A stretch of DNA of 64,000 bases, taken from positions 1,963,501-2,027,500 of the forward strand of contig NZ_CP040093.1 of the NCBI RefSeq assembly GCF_006016075.1, read 5' to 3'. Shown here piece by piece: positions 36,030-44,575 of the stretch; the first letter of the stretch is position 1, and every line of letters begins with the position of its first letter. Under the pieces are notes generated by a model, which saw only the letters and a list, made by a program, of their open reading frames with translations, had not been told where the DNA came from and ran no database searches. Source of the DNA: Caloramator sp. E03. GTDB taxonomy: Bacteria; Bacillota; Clostridia; Clostridiales; Caloramatoraceae. Made by a program: the position numbers and the translations under genes.

Positions 36030-36503
36030 ATGGCTCAGCCAAATATTTTATTAGCACGTATTGATAACAGGCTGGTTCATGGACAAGTTGGTGTTATATG
36101 GACCACGTCAATAGGCGCAAATCTAATCGTAGTAGTTGATGATGATGTTTCAAAGGATCCATTGCAGCAGCAGCTTATGTCTGTTACAGCTGAATCATCT
36201 GGTGTAGGAATTAGATTTTTTACTGTAGAGCATACAATCAATGTAATTCACAAAGCTTCACCATCTCAAAAGATATTTATTGTATGTAAGACACCGGAAA
36301 TAATTAGAAAATTAATTGATGGTGGGGTGCCAATTAAAGAAGTAAATGTAGGTAACATGCACTTTTCTCATGGAAAACGACAGATTAGCAAGAAGGTTTA
36401 TGTAGATGATAAAGATTTAGATGATTTGTACTACATAAGTAAAAAAGGAGTTAATGTTTACATACAAGACACTCCTGATGATAAAAAAGAATTTATTAAA
36501 TAA
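36030..36503 (+). CDS. Mannose-family PTS component IIB (set 2)
   Basis: A 157-residue EIIB with the phosphorylatable His in ARIDNRLVHGQVGVIW (about residue 19). It starts at ATG 36030, 8 nt after AAGGAGG. The frame is open further upstream through the terminator but that part has no ribosome site. It is the first gene of the second PTS set, which has separate IIB, IIC, IID and IIA genes. Confidence 0.92.
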   Translation: MAQPNILLARIDNRLVHGQVGVIWTTSIGANLIVVVDDDVSKDPLQQQLMSVTAESSGVGIRFFTVEHTINVIHKASPSQKIFIVCKTPEIIRKLIDGGVPIKEVNVGNMHFSHGKRQISKKVYVDDKDLDDLYYISKKGVNVYIQDTPDDKKEFIK

Positions 36504-36517
36504 GGAGGAAAGATGTC

Positions 36518-37312
36518 ATGCATAGTGTTACTTTAACCCAAGGTTTGCTATTAGCCCTTTTAGCAATTATAGTTGGTATTGACTTTTGGCTTGAGGCACT
36601 ATTTTTATTCAGACCTATAATAGTAGGTACTTTATCAGGACTTATTCTTGGAGATTTACAAACGGGATTAATTGCTGGAGGATTAACAGAATTAGCTTTT
36701 GCAGGATTGACTCCAGCTGGTGGAACACAGCCTCCAAACCCAATATTAGCAGGACTTATGACAACGGTTATAGCATTTACAACAGGAACAGATCCAAAAA
36801 CAGCAATAGGTTTAGCATTACCTTTCAGCTTTTTAATGCAGTATATCATTTTATTCTATTATTCAAGCTTTTCTTTCTTTATGGCAAAGGCTGACAAATA
36901 TGCAGAAGAAGCTGATACTAAGTCTTTAATAAAATTAAACATTTTAACAACATCTATTGTAGCAATAACCTATGGTATAGTTGTATTTTTATGTGTTTAT
37001 GTTGCACAGGATTTAATGAAAGCTTTAGTTGCTGCAATGCCAGCATGGCTTGCACATGGATTTGAAATAGCAGGAGGAATTTTACCTGCAGTTGGTTTTG
37101 GAATGCTTCTAAAGGTTATGATGAAAGCTCAGTATGTACCATATTTAATGATAGGATTCTTTATTGCATCGTTTATTCCATTTTCAAACTTACTTCCAGT
37201 TGCTGTTATTGGAGCAGCGTTAGCTATTTATGAGTATTTCAATTCTAAAGATAAAATTGTAAAAGGCGAAGCAGCAATGGTGAAAGGAGATGATTACAGT
37301 GAAGGAATATAA
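36518..37312 (+). CDS. Mannose-family PTS component IIC (set 2)
   Basis: A 264-residue multi-pass membrane subunit. Typical IIC segments are GIDFWLEALFLFRPIIVGTL, the AGLTPAGGTQPPNPILAG re-entrant motif (about 66-83) and the C-terminal helices. The last 14 nt overlap the IID gene, implying coupled translation. Confidence 0.92.
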   Translation: MHSVTLTQGLLLALLAIIVGIDFWLEALFLFRPIIVGTLSGLILGDLQTGLIAGGLTELAFAGLTPAGGTQPPNPILAGLMTTVIAFTTGTDPKTAIGLALPFSFLMQYIILFYYSSFSFFMAKADKYAEEADTKSLIKLNILTTSIVAITYGIVVFLCVYVAQDLMKALVAAMPAWLAHGFEIAGGILPAVGFGMLLKVMMKAQYVPYLMIGFFIASFIPFSNLLPVAVIGAALAIYEYFNSKDKIVKGEAAMVKGDDYSEGI

Positions 37313-38099
37313 TAAAGTTTTAACTAAAAAAGATATTACAAGGTTAGGTCTTTTGTCATCATTTTTACAGGCAAGCTTTAATTATGAGAGAATGCAGGCA
37401 GGCGGTTTTACTGCGGCACAGCTGCCATTTTTAAAGAAAATATATAAGGATGATAAAAAAGGATTATCAGAAGCTATGACTGATAATTTGGAATTTATTA
37501 ATACCCATCCTAATTTTGTTGGATTTTTAATGGGACTGCTTTTATCATTAGAGGAAAGCCATGAAGACAGAGGAATAATAAAAGGTTTAAAAGTAGCTTT
37601 ATTTGGACCTTTAGCAGGTATAGGAGATGCAATATTCTGGTTTACTATTTTACCAATAGTTGCAGGAATAAGCTCATCCTTTGCTATGCAGGGGAATGTT
37701 TTAGGACCAATTTTATTCTTTACTGTGTACTTAACTATATTTTTACTACGTATTGTATGGACTCACCTTGGTTACAATTTAGGAACGAAAGCTATAGATA
37801 TAATTAAAACTAATTCCCAGATGATATCAAAAGCTGCTTCAATATTAGGCATAACAGTTATTGGAGGACTGATTGCATCATATGTACACATTAACGTTTT
37901 AAGCACTATAGCAATAAATGCTGACCATGCAGTATCACTACAGAAAGATTTCTTTGATAAGATTTTCCCTAATCTTTTACCTCTTGGATATACGCTTCTT
38001 ATGTTCTATTTATTGAAAAAGAAAAAAGTCAGCCCTGTAGTTTTAATATTTATGACATTTATTTTAGCAATATTATTATCATTTATTGGTGTTCTATAA
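37299..38099 (+). CDS. Mannose-family PTS component IID (set 2)
   Basis: A 266-residue IID subunit. Diagnostic segments are SFNYERMQAGGFTAAQLPFL and ALFGPLAGIGDAIFW (about 103-117), and it ends with LLKKKKVSPV and a final helix. I prefer GTG 37299 (AGGAG 9 nt upstream, inside the IIC gene) to the in-frame ATG 37290, which overlaps that ribosome site. Confidence 0.91.
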   Translation: MKEYNKVLTKKDITRLGLLSSFLQASFNYERMQAGGFTAAQLPFLKKIYKDDKKGLSEAMTDNLEFINTHPNFVGFLMGLLLSLEESHEDRGIIKGLKVALFGPLAGIGDAIFWFTILPIVAGISSSFAMQGNVLGPILFFTVYLTIFLLRIVWTHLGYNLGTKAIDIIKTNSQMISKAASILGITVIGGLIASYVHINVLSTIAINADHAVSLQKDFFDKIFPNLLPLGYTLLMFYLLKKKKVSPVVLIFMTFILAILLSFIGVL

Positions 38100-38100
38100 T

Positions 38101-38538
38101 ATGAGGAAAATAATCATATTAACTGGACATGGTAACTTTGCAACAGGGCTAAAAAGTTCAGTAAACTTAATATCTGGGGTAAATAATGATTTGTTTGCTG
38201 TTGATTTTACTGTGGAAGATTCTGATATAACGTTAAAAGACAAAATAAAAAAAATATTAGATGAAAATACTGATTCACAAGTATTATTTGTATGTGATAT
38301 TGCTGGAGGAACACCCTTTAAAGTTGCAGCGGAGATTTCTAATTATAACGATAATTTTGAAGTCACAGCAGGATGCAACATTAGTTCTTTATTAGAAGTT
38401 CTCTTCCAAAAAGATATGCTTACTATTTCTGAATTGGCTGAACATATAGTAAATACAAGCAAAAATTCTGTTATGAAGTTTAAGAAAGTTTCTAATGGAC
38501 AAACCATAATTGTTAAGGAAACAGAGGAGGGAATTTAA
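38101..38538 (+). CDS. Mannose-family PTS component IIA (set 2)
   Basis: A 145-residue EIIA with the active-site His in ILTGHGNFA (His9) and the CDIAGGTPFKVAAE motif near residues 64-77. ATG 38101 lies 1 nt after the IID stop. It completes the second PTS set. Confidence 0.91.
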   Translation: MRKIIILTGHGNFATGLKSSVNLISGVNNDLFAVDFTVEDSDITLKDKIKKILDENTDSQVLFVCDIAGGTPFKVAAEISNYNDNFEVTAGCNISSLLEVLFQKDMLTISELAEHIVNTSKNSVMKFKKVSNGQTIIVKETEEGI

Positions 38539-38544
38539 CTTAAA

Positions 38545-38599
38545 AATCAATAAAAGCAGAGTTGATTTTTATTTATAGTTGGCTCTGCTTTTATTGATT
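38545..38599 (+). terminator. Long perfect stem-loop after PTS set 2
   Basis: A perfect 17-bp stem (38545-38561 with 38583-38599; core AAAGCAGAG/CTCTGCTTT) has a 21-nt loop. Only a weak T-run follows (ATATTTAA), so it may attenuate rather than end transcription into the catabolic genes. Confidence 0.65.
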
Positions 38600-38621
38600 A
38601 TATTTAATAGGTGGTGATTTG

Positions 38622-39263
38622 GTGCATAAAAAAGAATGTGTACTCTTTGATGTTGACGGGACGTTAATAGATACAGAAGAGGCAACTATTGAAGCATTAA
38701 GGTTAACTATGAAAAATCTTTACAATATAGAATATAGTAAAGAAGAATTATATTTTGCTATGGGTATACCAGGCAAATGTGCTTTAGAGAAGCTTAATAT
38801 TAAAAATATTGATTATACTCTTAAAGTTTGGGGAGAGCTTATTCAAAAATTTTCATATAAAACGAAGTTATACCCTCAAATTGAAGAACTTCTTGATATC
38901 TTGAAAAGTAAAGGTATAAAACTTGGGATTGTAACTTCAAGATATGATTTTGAGGTAGAAATGGATATGGTATTAAGAAAAATTATTCATTATTTTGATG
39001 TTGTTGTTACTTATGATGAAAGTCTTAAACCTAAACCATATCCTGATCAGATATTGAAAGCAATAAAAGAGTTTAATATAAATTCAAATGATGCGGTTTA
39101 TATTGGAGATACGATTTACGACTATGGATGTGCTAAAAATGGAGATGTAGATTTTATATTAGCTAATTGGGGAGAGATAGATAGAAAAAGCAACTTTGAA
39201 TACGGCAATTTTAATATATGTAATAAACCTTTTGAAATATTAAATTATGTTATTGGAGGTTAA
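38622..39263 (+). CDS. HAD-superfamily phosphatase, probably acting on a sugar phosphate
   Basis: A ~213-residue HAD hydrolase of the PGMB/phosphatase type. Motif I is FDVDGTLIDT near the N-terminus, motif II VTS within LGIVTSRYDF, motif III Lys in SLKPKPYPDQI and motif IV GDTIYDYG. The Asp after DxD supports hydrolase or mutase activity. The start is TTG 38619 or, more likely, GTG 38622 after AGGTGGTGA. Its place between PTS and aldolase genes suggests it dephosphorylates or detoxifies an intermediate of the pathway. The substrate is unknown. Confidence 0.85.
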   Translation: MHKKECVLFDVDGTLIDTEEATIEALRLTMKNLYNIEYSKEELYFAMGIPGKCALEKLNIKNIDYTLKVWGELIQKFSYKTKLYPQIEELLDILKSKGIKLGIVTSRYDFEVEMDMVLRKIIHYFDVVVTYDESLKPKPYPDQILKAIKEFNINSNDAVYIGDTIYDYGCAKNGDVDFILANWGEIDRKSNFEYGNFNICNKPFEILNYVIGG

Positions 39264-39267
39264 ATAA

Positions 39268-40122
39268 ATGGCATTAGTAAATACAGATAAAATGCTGCAC
39301 CAAGCGAAAATTAATGGATATGCAGTTGGTGCGTTTAATATTCATAATTTAGAAACTCTAAAAGCTGTTGTAAAGTCAGCCTCTGAAATGAACTCGCCGG
39401 TTATTTTACAGACAACTCCAGGTACAATAAAGCATGCTGGAGAAGATTATATTGCTTCGATTGCAAGGACTGCATCTGAAAAATATAATATTCCTATTGC
39501 TCTTCATTTAGACCATGGGAATTCTTTTGAGATTGCTGTAAGGTGTATTAGAGCCGGATATACTTCGGTTATGATTGATGCTTCGATGATGGACTATGAA
39601 AAAAATGTTGATACTACAAGAAAAGTGGTTGAAATCGCACATGCTGTTGGAGTTAGTGTAGAGGCAGAACTTGGAAGTATAGTAGGGGTTGAGGATGATT
39701 TATTCTTAAATGATGATAAAAAATCATATACTGATCCTGATACTGCAGCAGATTTTGTAAAAAGAACAGGAATTGATTCCTTGGCAATAGCAATTGGTAC
39801 AGCCCATGGACTATATAAAGGAGAAGTAAGACTCGATTTTGAAAGGTTAAAAGAAATAAGGAGATTAATAGATATTCCATTAGTACTACATGGAGCATCC
39901 GGCGTTCCTGATGATTTAGTTAGGAAGGCTATAAGCTTAGGTATAAATAAAATAAATATTGCAACTGAATTAAAGATTCCCTTTGCAAATTCAATAAAAG
40001 AAGTATTTAAAGAAAATCCTGACGAAAGCGATCCAAGAAAATATCTTTCAACTGGTGAAAAGAGTATTGAAGAAGTAGTAAAAGAAAAAATTAAGCTCTT
40101 TGGGTGCTATGATAGAGCATAA
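39268..40122 (+). CDS. Class II ketose-bisphosphate aldolase, GatY/KbaY-like
   Basis: A 284-residue zinc aldolase of the FBA class II family. The N-terminal YAVGAFNIHNLETLKAV, the metal-site LHLDHGNSFE (near 81-90), EAELGSIVGVED and GTAHGLYKG are typical of tagatose-1,6-bisphosphate aldolases (GatY/KbaY/AgaY). It would split the ketose bisphosphate to DHAP and glyceraldehyde-3-phosphate. It lies 4 nt after the HAD gene and 30 nt before an AgaS-type isomerase, which favours the amino-sugar (tagatose) route over fructose bisphosphate. IolJ of inositol breakdown belongs to the same family, but this gene lies in a different operon from the iol genes. Confidence 0.88.
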   Translation: MALVNTDKMLHQAKINGYAVGAFNIHNLETLKAVVKSASEMNSPVILQTTPGTIKHAGEDYIASIARTASEKYNIPIALHLDHGNSFEIAVRCIRAGYTSVMIDASMMDYEKNVDTTRKVVEIAHAVGVSVEAELGSIVGVEDDLFLNDDKKSYTDPDTAADFVKRTGIDSLAIAIGTAHGLYKGEVRLDFERLKEIRRLIDIPLVLHGASGVPDDLVRKAISLGINKINIATELKIPFANSIKEVFKENPDESDPRKYLSTGEKSIEEVVKEKIKLFGCYDRA

Positions 40123-40152
40123 AAAATATTAATATAAACAGGAGGAATAAAT

Positions 40153-41319
40153 ATGTTACTTGGGTATAATGTGGAAGAATTAAAAAATAAAAAGGCATAT
40201 TCGACAGCAAAAGAAATAGAACAGCAGCCACGTGTGTGGAGAGAACTTTATAATATTCTTTTAAATCAAAAATTAGAGATAAGCAATTTTTTAAATCCAA
40301 TTCTTAAAAGAGAGGGAATAAGGATTATAATAACCGGTGCTGGTACTTCTGCATTTGTTGGTAATTGCAGTGAAGGATATTTAAGAAGAAATTTAAAGTT
40401 AGATATAGAAGCAATTGATACAACTGATATTGTTGCTTCACCTGAGAATTTCTTTTATAAAGATAAGCCAACTCTTTTAATATCTCACGGAAGATCTGGT
40501 GACAGCCCAGAAAGTTTAGCAACGATTGAACTTGCTGAAAAAATAATAGATGAGATTTATTTCTTAAACATTACATGTAATAAAAATGGCAGTATGGCAA
40601 AAGGAACAATGGGAAAGAAAAACTGTTTAAATATTTTTATGCCTGAAGAATCAAATGATGATGGATTCGCAATGACAAGCAGTTTTACATGTATGCTTTT
40701 GACTGATTTAATGCTTCCATTTATTAATGAGATTGAAAACAAGAAAGAATTGTTTGATATTCTATCAAGTGAAGCAGAAAGAATAATAAACGAAGATGCG
40801 GAAATTATAGAAAAAATATCAAGAAATAAGTATGATAGACTTATATATCTTGGAAGTGGCGGACTAAAAGGATGTGCTATGGAATCAGCTTTAAAATCTT
40901 TAGAGCTTACACATGGAGTTGTAAATACAAATTCAAATACACCTTTAGGTTTCAGGCACGGACCAAAATCAGTTATCAACGATTCAACACTATTAGGTTT
41001 GTTTATTTCAAACAATTCATACACACAAAGATATGATTTGGATTTACTGAATGAGATTGCAAATGAGCCTGGAGATAGAAAAATAATGCTATTTTTACCT
41101 GAAGAAATGAATGTTAACGGTGCAGATTATATTTTCGGCTTAAAACAAGACTTTAGCAAAATAGATGAAGCCTTTTTAGTCCCTCTATATATTATTTATG
41201 CACAGATGTTAGGGTTATTTAAATCATTAAACCTTGGAATAACTCCTGATAATCCTAATCCAGAAGGATATGTAAATAGGGTAGTTAAAGGAGTTATAAT
41301 ATATGATTATTGCAAATAA
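40153..41319 (+). CDS. agaS: AgaS-type SIS-domain amino-sugar-phosphate isomerase/deaminase
   Basis: A 388-residue protein with two SIS domains: ITGAGTSAFVGN (about 57-68) and ISHGRSGDSPES (about 115-126) in the first, and GFRHGPKSVI plus the C-terminal LGITPDNPNPEGYVNRVVKG in the second. The last stretch is characteristic of AgaS, which converts galactosamine-6-phosphate to tagatose-6-phosphate and ammonia. With the aldolase it suggests galactosamine or N-acetylgalactosamine catabolism. A deacetylase and a dedicated tagatose-6-phosphate kinase are not seen in this cluster. ATG follows AGGAGG. Confidence 0.87.
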   Translation: MLLGYNVEELKNKKAYSTAKEIEQQPRVWRELYNILLNQKLEISNFLNPILKREGIRIIITGAGTSAFVGNCSEGYLRRNLKLDIEAIDTTDIVASPENFFYKDKPTLLISHGRSGDSPESLATIELAEKIIDEIYFLNITCNKNGSMAKGTMGKKNCLNIFMPEESNDDGFAMTSSFTCMLLTDLMLPFINEIENKKELFDILSSEAERIINEDAEIIEKISRNKYDRLIYLGSGGLKGCAMESALKSLELTHGVVNTNSNTPLGFRHGPKSVINDSTLLGLFISNNSYTQRYDLDLLNEIANEPGDRKIMLFLPEEMNVNGADYIFGLKQDFSKIDEAFLVPLYIIYAQMLGLFKSLNLGITPDNPNPEGYVNRVVKGVIIYDYCK

Positions 41320-41361
41320 ATCTCAAAAATTTAAAAAATAAATTAAATTATTAAAAAATAT

Positions 41362-41401
41362 GAGCCATGTAGCATTTAATATAAGTTCATGGCTCTTTTT
41401 A
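41362..41401 (+). terminator. Rho-independent terminator after agaS
   Basis: GAGCCATG pairs with CATGGCTC around an 18-nt loop and is followed by TTTTT. It ends the PTS/amino-sugar operon. Confidence 0.8.
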
Positions 41402-41601
41402 ATTATCTTTGGTATGAATGATAACTTGTTGATAAATTAGAATTTTAGATTTATAGAATTAGTCACATATTATAATAAATAGTACATAAAATCATTCGAT
41501 TGATATAGCCATTGAATGAATAAACCATGAATGTTGATTTGGAAGATTATAACTATATCATAATGATAGAAAACTTATTATTAATAGGTGGGGGTGTATT
41601 T

Positions 41602-42479
41602 ATGTTAAAATGTAAAAACTGTTGATTTAATTTGGAAGAAGGTGATATATTTTGCCCAAATTGTGGTTTTAAACAACAGGAGGATGATTTTAAAGATTTT
41701 TCATCAAATGAGGTGGCTTTAAAGGTCAACAACCAACTGGATTTTCAAGAGATTATTAATGTAATAATCAAATGTTTTTAAAGCCAATTGATGGAGCAAA
41801 AAAGTTTATTGAGCAAGAAAATAAACAAGCATCTATATTACTGGCGAAAGTTATTTGTTTAATTCAGGGTTTACTTGGTATATGAAAAACAAATCAAATA
41901 ATTAATAACGTTAACAAAACAGTTATTGATTTTGCAAAATCTATTAATAGTTTTATGTCCCTTTTTAATGAAGGTTATTTGAGTGATATAAATGATTTAA
42001 TGGATTTTACCCAGGTAATTGAAAGAATAAAATCTTTAATACAATTACCTTATGGTAGAATATTCTTACAAAATACATTTATAATGTTTGCAATTATATT
42101 GGTTGTATTTATGTGAATATTAATATTTTCAAATATTTTATCAAAAGAAAAAAACGATGTATTAGTAATATTTAAAATTTCTGTTTTAAGTATATTGACT
42201 TTTGTTTATTTTGAGATAATTTCTATAATTGCATCATATTTATCATTTTATTTAGGTATTATAATGTTCCTATTTGGAATATTTACTGCAATAATCAGTT
42301 TAAGCAAGCTTATTAATATTCATCTAATCAACAATGAAAATCATTCTATTTTTATTGTGGCTTTTATTGCAATAATTGCTTTGATTGTATTAACTACTAT
42401 AACAGCTAAATACATGAAATCAAATTTTATATGGCTTATAAATCATATTAAAAGTATTTCAAATATGATTGGTTTTTAA
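41602..42479 (+). pseudogene. Degenerate zinc-ribbon membrane protein
   Basis: The frame starts MLKCKNC, then TGA (41623-41625), then FNLEEGDIFCPNCGFKQQ, a zinc ribbon. A frame change near 41775 is needed to continue into FLKPIDGAKKFIEQENKQAS. Two more TGA codons follow (41883-41885 and 42114-42116). The last part (from about 42195) is a run of membrane helices ending at NHIKSISNMIGF. The layout (ribbon, linker, several membrane segments) resembles Yip1-like zinc-ribbon membrane proteins, but I cannot name the family with certainty. The start ATG still has a GGTGGGGG site. Confidence 0.72.
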
Positions 42480-42494
42480 TGGGGAGGTTATAAC

Positions 42495-43931
42495 ATGAAG
42501 TTTTGTCCCAAGTGTGGTTCTAACATAAATGAGAATCAAAAATTCTGTGCAAAATGTGGATATAATTTAAATAGGGATTTAAAAAATGAGCAATGCAATA
42601 TACAAAATAGTGATGTAGTTAAGCATAAAATTTTTAATGATGATTTAAAAGGGAAGAAAATTAATTATAAAATAATGCCAAAGAATATGAGATATGGAAT
42701 AATTGCTTCAGTAGTTATTGTTATACTTGCTTCAATATTTTTTGTATTATGAAAAATTCAATCAAATCCAACTAAAATAGTTGAAAGTTTTGAGCAAGCA
42801 ATAAAAACTGGAGATAATAAAAAATTTAGTAAAGTATTTATATGTTAGTGACAAAAATTTAAAACTAGATGATAAGAGCGTTGAACCACTAACAAAATAT
42901 TTAAAAGATAATTCTTTTTACACAAAGGATCTTATTGAAAACTTAACAAAACAAGCATATCTTTTATGTACAAATAGTGCTTTGTATAATATTGCACAGA
43001 ATAATTCTTTTGGATATTAACTATAAGAAAGGTAGGGAGTAAATTTCTTTTCTTTACGAACTATAAAATAGCTGTAAATCCTGTATACATAAATATTAAT
43101 ACAAAGGTAAAGGATGTAGAGTTTTAAATAGATGGCAATGAAATTGGCAAAAGTGATACTGATAATTTTGAAAAACAATTTGGTCCTTTTTTACCTGGAA
43201 TACATAAAATTACTGCAACCTATAAGGGTAAATATGCAAATCTTAATGAAAGTTATGATGTAAATACAATAGATTCAAATGAAACAGATGAAAAGGGTAG
43301 AATAACAGCATATCTGCTTAATAATGTTAAATATTTGAATTTTGATAGTGATTTTCTGGATGCAGAAATATATGTAAATAATCAAGCAACTGGTGTTAAG
43401 GTTCAAGATGTAAAGATGTTTGGACTATTTAATGTAAGTACAAAGGTTTATGCTAAAACCAATAAAAATGGTAAAGACTTAGTTAGTGATGAATATGCAG
43501 TGGATGATTCTGAAAATACAGAAGTATATTTGGACTTTGAAAATGCTATTTATCAGATAGAAAGAATGGAAGAAACTATAAGAGAATTAGTAGAAGGCTA
43601 TGCAGAGGTACTATGTACTGCTGTTAATTACAATGACTTTTCATATTTAGAATCATATTTATATCCTGGCAGCTCAATATATGAAATGCAAAAAACTTAT
43701 GTGCATAATACTTATAGTAAAGGTATTAGGGAATACATCATGTCCCTTGATATTTTATCATATAATATGAGCCTGGATAATAAAACAGGTACTGTAACTA
43801 CTGAGGAAAGATATAAGATATATAATGCAGACAATGAAGAAAGTATAAAAATATTTAAATATACTTATACTTTTAGGTTTAATGAACTTAATCAAAGATA
43901 TCAAATAGAAAGTATAAATCAAGCTAATTAA
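42495..43931 (+). pseudogene. Degenerate TcaA-like zinc-ribbon membrane protein
   Basis: It begins MKFCPKCGSNINENQKFCAKCG, a double-Cys zinc ribbon (quoted in part), followed by a membrane helix ending FFVL. A TGA (42750-42752) is next, then PTKIVESFEQAIKTGDNKKF. A frameshift near 42845 is followed by SDKNLKLDDKSVEPLTKYLKD. Stops and a frame change occur near 43019-43045, and a TAA near 43125. From about 43128 the frame is open to the end, including YVNNQATGVKVQDVKMFG. The order and repeats match TcaA-type extracytoplasmic proteins. At least four lesions make a functional full-length protein unlikely. Confidence 0.78.
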
Positions 43932-44124
43932 TGAAAGCTTCGTATTAAAAGGCATGTAGGCAATTTATTTAAATGCCCTCCTTTGCTTGTTTTAATAAAA
44001 TTAAAAATCTTTAAAATTAAAAAAATAAAATTTTCTATCTTTTATGGTTAACAGGAATAACAATATTATGATAACCGATGTGTGCAGAATTATTCATATT
44101 CCTTTAATTGTACCGCTTTAACCT

Positions 44125-44405
44125 TATGGCATAATCTTGACGGTTCTATAACAATACACAGAACAGGAGAATATTCTGTTGATTATCAGTTAACAAAACT
44201 TGAGGATGTTGCAGGTAAAACGAAACAAATGCCTGATGAATTTATAAATAGTGAAGATAATAACGTAACAGAGGCCTTTAGGCATTACGTTCTTCCTCTT
44301 TTAGGTTCTGGCATACCTTCAGCTCATAGATTAAGAACACCTAAAGTTCCAAAGATTTTAAGGAAGGAATAAAAGTTAAGGTTATCTGGCTATGGAAAGA
44401 TTTTT
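44125..44405 (+). pseudogene. Fragment of the phosphofructokinase gene (last 83 codons) with terminator arm
   Basis: 281 bp almost identical (two mismatches) to 29898-30178. It encodes the C-terminus of the phosphofructokinase from LWHNLDGSITIH to ILRKE and its stop at 44372. The upstream 43932-44124 has no recognisable gene. The 5' part of the enzyme, including the active site, is missing, so no functional product is expected. The terminator after it is complete, unlike at the intact gene. Confidence 0.88.
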
Positions 44406-44424
44406 ATTGCCAGATAACCTTTTA
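44378..44424 (+). terminator. Complete phosphofructokinase-type terminator
   Basis: AAGGTTATCTGGC (44378-44390) pairs perfectly with GCCAGATAACCTT (44409-44421), followed by TTAT. Its left arm is shared with the intact gene's locus, where the right arm is lost. Confidence 0.8.
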
Positions 44425-44575
44425 TAATTGTAAATAATTTTTTATTGTTTTTTATTGTTTTAATGAAATATAATTATATATAATATAAAATACAAAATAG
44501 TTCAATTATTATAAATATTTGTTGTGTTTAATAACAAATATAAAGATTGGTTGAGTATTATAAGGAGGCCCTGAT

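Noticed and set aside
39268..40122. The class II aldolase as the missing IolJ for the inositol pathway
   Set aside because: It lies in a separate PTS operon next to AgaS and 12 kb from the iol genes. No IolC kinase accompanies it. Family resemblance alone cannot exclude it.
42195..42479. A stand-alone small membrane protein
   Set aside because: It is continuous with the decayed zinc-ribbon gene upstream and is better read as its C-terminal remnant.
41602..42752. TGA recoded as an amino acid (alternative genetic code or selenocysteine)
   Set aside because: The same genes also need frameshifts and contain TAA/TAG stops, and all other genes in the window use TGA as a normal stop.
44082..44372. 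A small independent gene covering the phosphofructokinase fragment
   Set aside because: It is a 3' fragment of the gene at 28925-30145 fused to a chance upstream frame, without a ribosome site or active-site motifs.
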